The translations under genes were made by a program, and so were the position numbers. Shown piece by piece: positions 61,735 through 64,000 of a DNA stretch of 64,000 nucleotides. The notes under the pieces were generated by a model. It searched no databases. It was not told the origin of the DNA and was given only the letters and a program-made list of their open reading frames with translations. The stretch spans positions 1,691,001 to 1,755,000 of the forward strand of contig NZ_CP036498.1 in the NCBI RefSeq assembly GCF_018279705.1, in the 5' to 3' direction. How positions within the stretch are numbered: position 1 is the first letter of the stretch; each line of letters begins with the position of its first letter. Source of the stretch: Tardiphaga alba. GTDB lineage: Bacteria; Pseudomonadota; Alphaproteobacteria; Rhizobiales; Xanthobacteraceae.

Positions 61735-62225
61735 ATGACGGCACAACGGCGGGATTGGAGCGGTTTGGGCCGCGGAATTGCCTTGATCTTGCTGGCGATT
61801 CACCTGTTTGCGACCAGCGCGGGGGCCGGAACGACCGAGCGTGTGGTCACCGATCGCTATACCGGGCTGGCAATTGGCGGTTTTGATCCGCTGGCCTATT
61901 TCGTCGAGGCTGAGGCCGTTGCGGGCCTGCCGGACTTCGAATTGACGGAGGAAGGTGCCGTTTGGCGCTTTCGCAATGAAGGCAACCGTGCCCAGTTCAT
62001 TGCGCATCCGGACATCTACGGGCCGCAATTCGGGGGTATGACCCCGTCGATATGGCCCGCGGAATCGCCATCGCGGGCAATCCGCGGTTCTGGCTGGTGT
62101 CCGGGCAGCGGCTCTATCTGTTCGGCCGCGAAGACAATCGCGACAGTTTTGCCGCAACGCCGTCCCGGTTCCTGCCCGAGGCTGTCAAACGCTGGCCTGC
62201 GGTACAGGATACCCTGGCGCGCTAG
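61735..62225 (+). pseudogene. Exported YHS-domain protein gene, frameshifted at a G-run
   Basis: Residues 1-30 form a signal peptide and the next part is a YHS-type domain (TGLAIGGFDPLAYFVE). In the run of five G at 62032-62036 one base appears missing. Frame 1 continues as unrelated sequence, while the next frame reads GYDPVDMARGIAIAGNPRFW, then LVSGQRLYLFGRED and ends at a TAG at 62225. The family continuation is intact in the second frame, so this is a one-base deletion in a homopolymer: sequencing error, phase variation, or very recent loss. The stop overlaps the cysQ stop. Confidence 0.82.
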
Positions 62226-63052
62226 GCAGCCGCGCCACGGCCGCCCCAGGCGATGAACTCCGGAATGATGAAATCCTCTCTCCGGCCGCCGAAATGCAGC
62301 GGCTGGCCGTGGCTGTCGGCGACAAAACCGCCCGCCGCAACCACCACCGCATGGCCCGCGGCAACGTCCCATTCGCATGTGGGAGACAGGCGGGGATAGA
62401 TATCCGCCTGACCTTCGGCCACGCGGCAGAATTTCAGCGCCGAGCCGAATTCCTGCCTGACGGCGCCCGGGCGACTGGCGATGAAGGCTTCGCTGCGGAG
62501 GTCGCCATGCGATCGGCTGACAGCCGCAACCCATGGCTGGTCCCGGTCTGGTATGGTCCGTGCCTTGATCGCCGTCACTTTCCCGATGCTGAGGTCTGGC
62601 CGGATCTCGACGCGTTCGGCGCCTTGCCCGACCAGTCCACGCCAGATCAATCCGAGCGCGGGGGCGCCGACGATGCCGAGTAAGGGCGTGCCATCGACGA
62701 TCAATGCGATGTTGACGGTAAATTCCTGGCGGCCGGCGACGAACTCCTTGGTCCCGTCGAGGGGGTCGATCAGAAACAATGCGCCGGCATAAGGCGGCTC
62801 GGCGAGGTGCAGCCGCTCCTCGGAGAGGGTCGGAATGCCGGGAAACAGTTTGGCCAGTCCTTCGCTGATCACATGATCGGCCGCGAGATCGGCTTGCGTC
62901 ACCGGCGAGCCGTCGGCTTTGCCATCGATGGTCATGCTGTTCCGGTTGACCGCGAGAATGGCGGCGCCGGCTTCAGCGGCCAGCTGTGTGAGCGGCTCCA
63001 GCAGCGCAGCTGCGGTACTCATATCAAGGGACGGTCGCGAATCGTTGGTCAT
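62222..63052 (-). CDS. cysQ: 3'(2'),5'-bisphosphate nucleotidase / inositol monophosphatase-like (CysQ)
   Basis: The start at 63052 (MTNDSRPSLDMST) gives 276 residues with inositol-monophosphatase-fold metal-binding motifs: SPVTQADLAAD, EERLHL (the first Glu-Glu metal ligands), IDPLDGTKEFV and the C-terminal CEWDVAAGHAVV. It hydrolyses pAp, the sulfate-assimilation by-product, if it is CysQ. Its stop codon overlaps the stop of the convergent YHS gene (CTAG), an extremely tight convergence. Confidence 0.85.
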   Translation of the reverse strand: MTNDSRPSLDMSTAAALLEPLTQLAAEAGAAILAVNRNSMTIDGKADGSPVTQADLAADHVISEGLAKLFPGIPTLSEERLHLAEPPYAGALFLIDPLDGTKEFVAGRQEFTVNIALIVDGTPLLGIVGAPALGLIWRGLVGQGAERVEIRPDLSIGKVTAIKARTIPDRDQPWVAAVSRSHGDLRSEAFIASRPGAVRQEFGSALKFCRVAEGQADIYPRLSPTCEWDVAAGHAVVVAAGGFVADSHGQPLHFGGRREDFIIPEFIAWGGRGAAA

Positions 63053-63150
63053 GGCAAGCTTTCGTGTCTCGCTCGTTATTATCGTTGCAGCCGGTTGCAT
63101 GGTGCAGATGATGTGCCGTCCGGCGGTGGTCCGCCTCGCGGTCGCAGTGT

Positions 63151-63176
63151 ATCAAACTTGAGAGCAAATGTTTGAT
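63151..63176. promoter_or_regulatory. Inverted repeat upstream of chpT
   Basis: ATCAAAC and GTTTGAT (7-bp perfect arms, 12-base spacer) lie 43 bases before the chpT ATG and about 100 bases before the divergent cysQ start. This is a candidate operator; no known consensus was matched. Confidence 0.4.
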
Positions 63177-63218
63177 TCGCCGTTCATGTCATGTTGCGCG
63201 GCTCCAGGAGCATAACCC

Positions 63219-63866
63219 ATGTCTGATGCACCATCGCCCGGTCCGGCTCCCGATGCCCTCGAGCTTGCGGCTTTGCTGTCGTCACGTGTCTGTCACGATC
63301 TCATCAGCCCTGTGGGCGCCATCGTCAATGGCCTCGAAGTGCTCGACGACAATCCGAAGCCCGAAGACAAGGAATTCGCGCTCGACCTGATCCGCAAGAG
63401 CGCCAAGACTGCATCAGCCCGCTTGCAGTTCTGCCGGCTCGCTTTCGGTGCGGCGGGGTCGGCCGGCGCCCAGATCGATCTCGGCGATGCGCAGACCATG
63501 GCGCGTGGCCATCTTGAAGATGCCAAGACCAAGATCGAGTGGAATCTTCCCCGGCTGCTGCTGCCGAAGAACAAGGTGAAGCTGTTGCTCAACATGCTGA
63601 TCATCGCGCAGCAGACGATCCCGCGCGGCGGTCTGCTCAAGGTCGATCCGATTGGTGAGGGGGAGCCGACCGGCTTCCGCATCACCGCAACGGGTATCAA
63701 TGCACGCCTGCCGCAGAACATCGTCGATATGCTTACGGCCGAACAGGTTGGTAATATCGATGCGCATGCCGTGCAGCCTTACTATACGCGGCTGCTGGCC
63801 GCAGCCGCGGCTCTGAAAGTCTCCATGGCGTTGGAAGGCGAGGCGGCCGTTATTTCTGCGGCATGA
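63219..63866 (+). CDS. chpT: Histidine phosphotransferase ChpT (CckA-CtrA phosphorelay)
   Basis: The 215-residue protein has the ChpT-specific LSSRVCHDLISPVGAI-type helix with phospho-acceptor His26, and a pseudo-HATPase-like second domain. ChpT passes phosphate from CckA to CtrA and CpdR and is restricted to alphaproteobacteria, supporting the lineage assignment. CAGGAGC precedes the ATG. A terminator hairpin follows, so it is probably monocistronic. No ctrA or cckA gene is in the window. Confidence 0.9.
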   Translation: MSDAPSPGPAPDALELAALLSSRVCHDLISPVGAIVNGLEVLDDNPKPEDKEFALDLIRKSAKTASARLQFCRLAFGAAGSAGAQIDLGDAQTMARGHLEDAKTKIEWNLPRLLLPKNKVKLLLNMLIIAQQTIPRGGLLKVDPIGEGEPTGFRITATGINARLPQNIVDMLTAEQVGNIDAHAVQPYYTRLLAAAAALKVSMALEGEAAVISAA

Positions 63867-63901
63867 GCGCGCAGCGCAGCTGCTAACTTAACAAACCCTT
63901 T

Positions 63902-63928
63902 ACGAGGCCGCTCTCAGAGCGGCCTCGT
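63902..63928 (+). terminator. Terminator hairpin after chpT
   Basis: ACGAGGCCGCTC and GAGCGGCCTCGT form a perfect 12-bp stem with a TCA loop, 35 bases after the stop; only TTGCGTT follows, so the T-tract is weak. Just before it, TTAACAAACCCTTTA resembles a CtrA half-site pair with one mismatch. The rest to base 64000 shows no gene start. Confidence 0.65.
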
Positions 63929-64000
63929 TGCGTTCATGCAGCTTCGTTCCAGCGCGGACGTTCACTGTTTCGCGGAATGCTCAACTAATATTAAACGCTT

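Overview
The window looks like chromosome of an alphaproteobacterium of the Nitrobacteraceae (Bradyrhizobium / Rhodopseudomonas / Tardiphaga-like). The reasons are the high GC content, a ChpT phosphotransferase, a DUF1134 (EipA-type) envelope protein, a DUF6894 protein, a CyaC-type cyclase, tandem CYP153 P450s, a bacteriophytochrome with an HWE kinase, and REP-like paired-hairpin repeats. The genus is inferred from gene content only; no marker phylogeny could be run.

Layout. 1-12.6 kb: housekeeping and regulatory genes (truncated CxxCH protein, glycosyltransferase, redox-regulated adenylate cyclase, cold-shock protein, CaiB/BaiF CoA-transferase, LuxR-type regulator, YcjX/YcjF pair, TrhA/hemolysin III). 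12.6-19 kb: an SDR, an IS481-family element inserted at the centre of a palindromic repeat, then a minus-strand pair encoding a benzoylformate decarboxylase-like ThDP enzyme and a BisC-like molybdoenzyme. 19-27 kb: a minus-strand catabolic cluster of two CYP153 P450 genes (the first frameshifted), an acyl-CoA dehydrogenase, a CaiB/BaiF CoA-transferase and a HTD2/MaoC-like dehydratase, divergent from an isovaleryl-CoA dehydrogenase gene across a perfect 16-bp palindrome. 27-31.7 kb: DUF2927 protein, L,D-transpeptidase, a second ThDP enzyme and small proteins. 32-37 kb: a complete peptide/nickel-type ABC importer operon with both ATPases fused into one polypeptide. 37-43 kb: a Bug-type solute receptor, a LysR regulator divergent from a nitronate monooxygenase / LivK-type receptor / acyl-CoA synthetase run. 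43-52 kb: a soluble chemoreceptor with three PAS repeats, two aldehyde dehydrogenases around a class I glutamine amidotransferase, a ModE-like regulator with a fused ligand-binding domain, an SDR and an aldo-keto reductase. 52-57 kb: a bacteriophytochrome-HWE kinase-receiver followed by a hybrid kinase. 57-64 kb: Crp-like regulator, small stress-type proteins, tRNA-Val(CAC) with a tRNA half-relic beside it, a coiled-coil membrane protein, EipA, a frameshifted YHS gene sharing its stop with cysQ, and chpT.

How the parts relate. Most of the window serves uptake and breakdown of organic acids and acyl-CoA compounds (P450 hydroxylation, aldehyde oxidation, CoA activation or transfer, dehydrogenation, hydration, three solute receptors). 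These are interleaved with several sensors (redox-cAMP, light, PAS-based chemotaxis, ModE-like). Two genes carry apparent single-base frameshifts that may be real decay or assembly errors. I found no CRISPR array, prophage or classical defence island. The less usual arrangements are the P450/CoA cluster, the mdlC-bisC pair with its 13-bp inverted repeat, and the phytochrome with non-canonical N-terminal residues.
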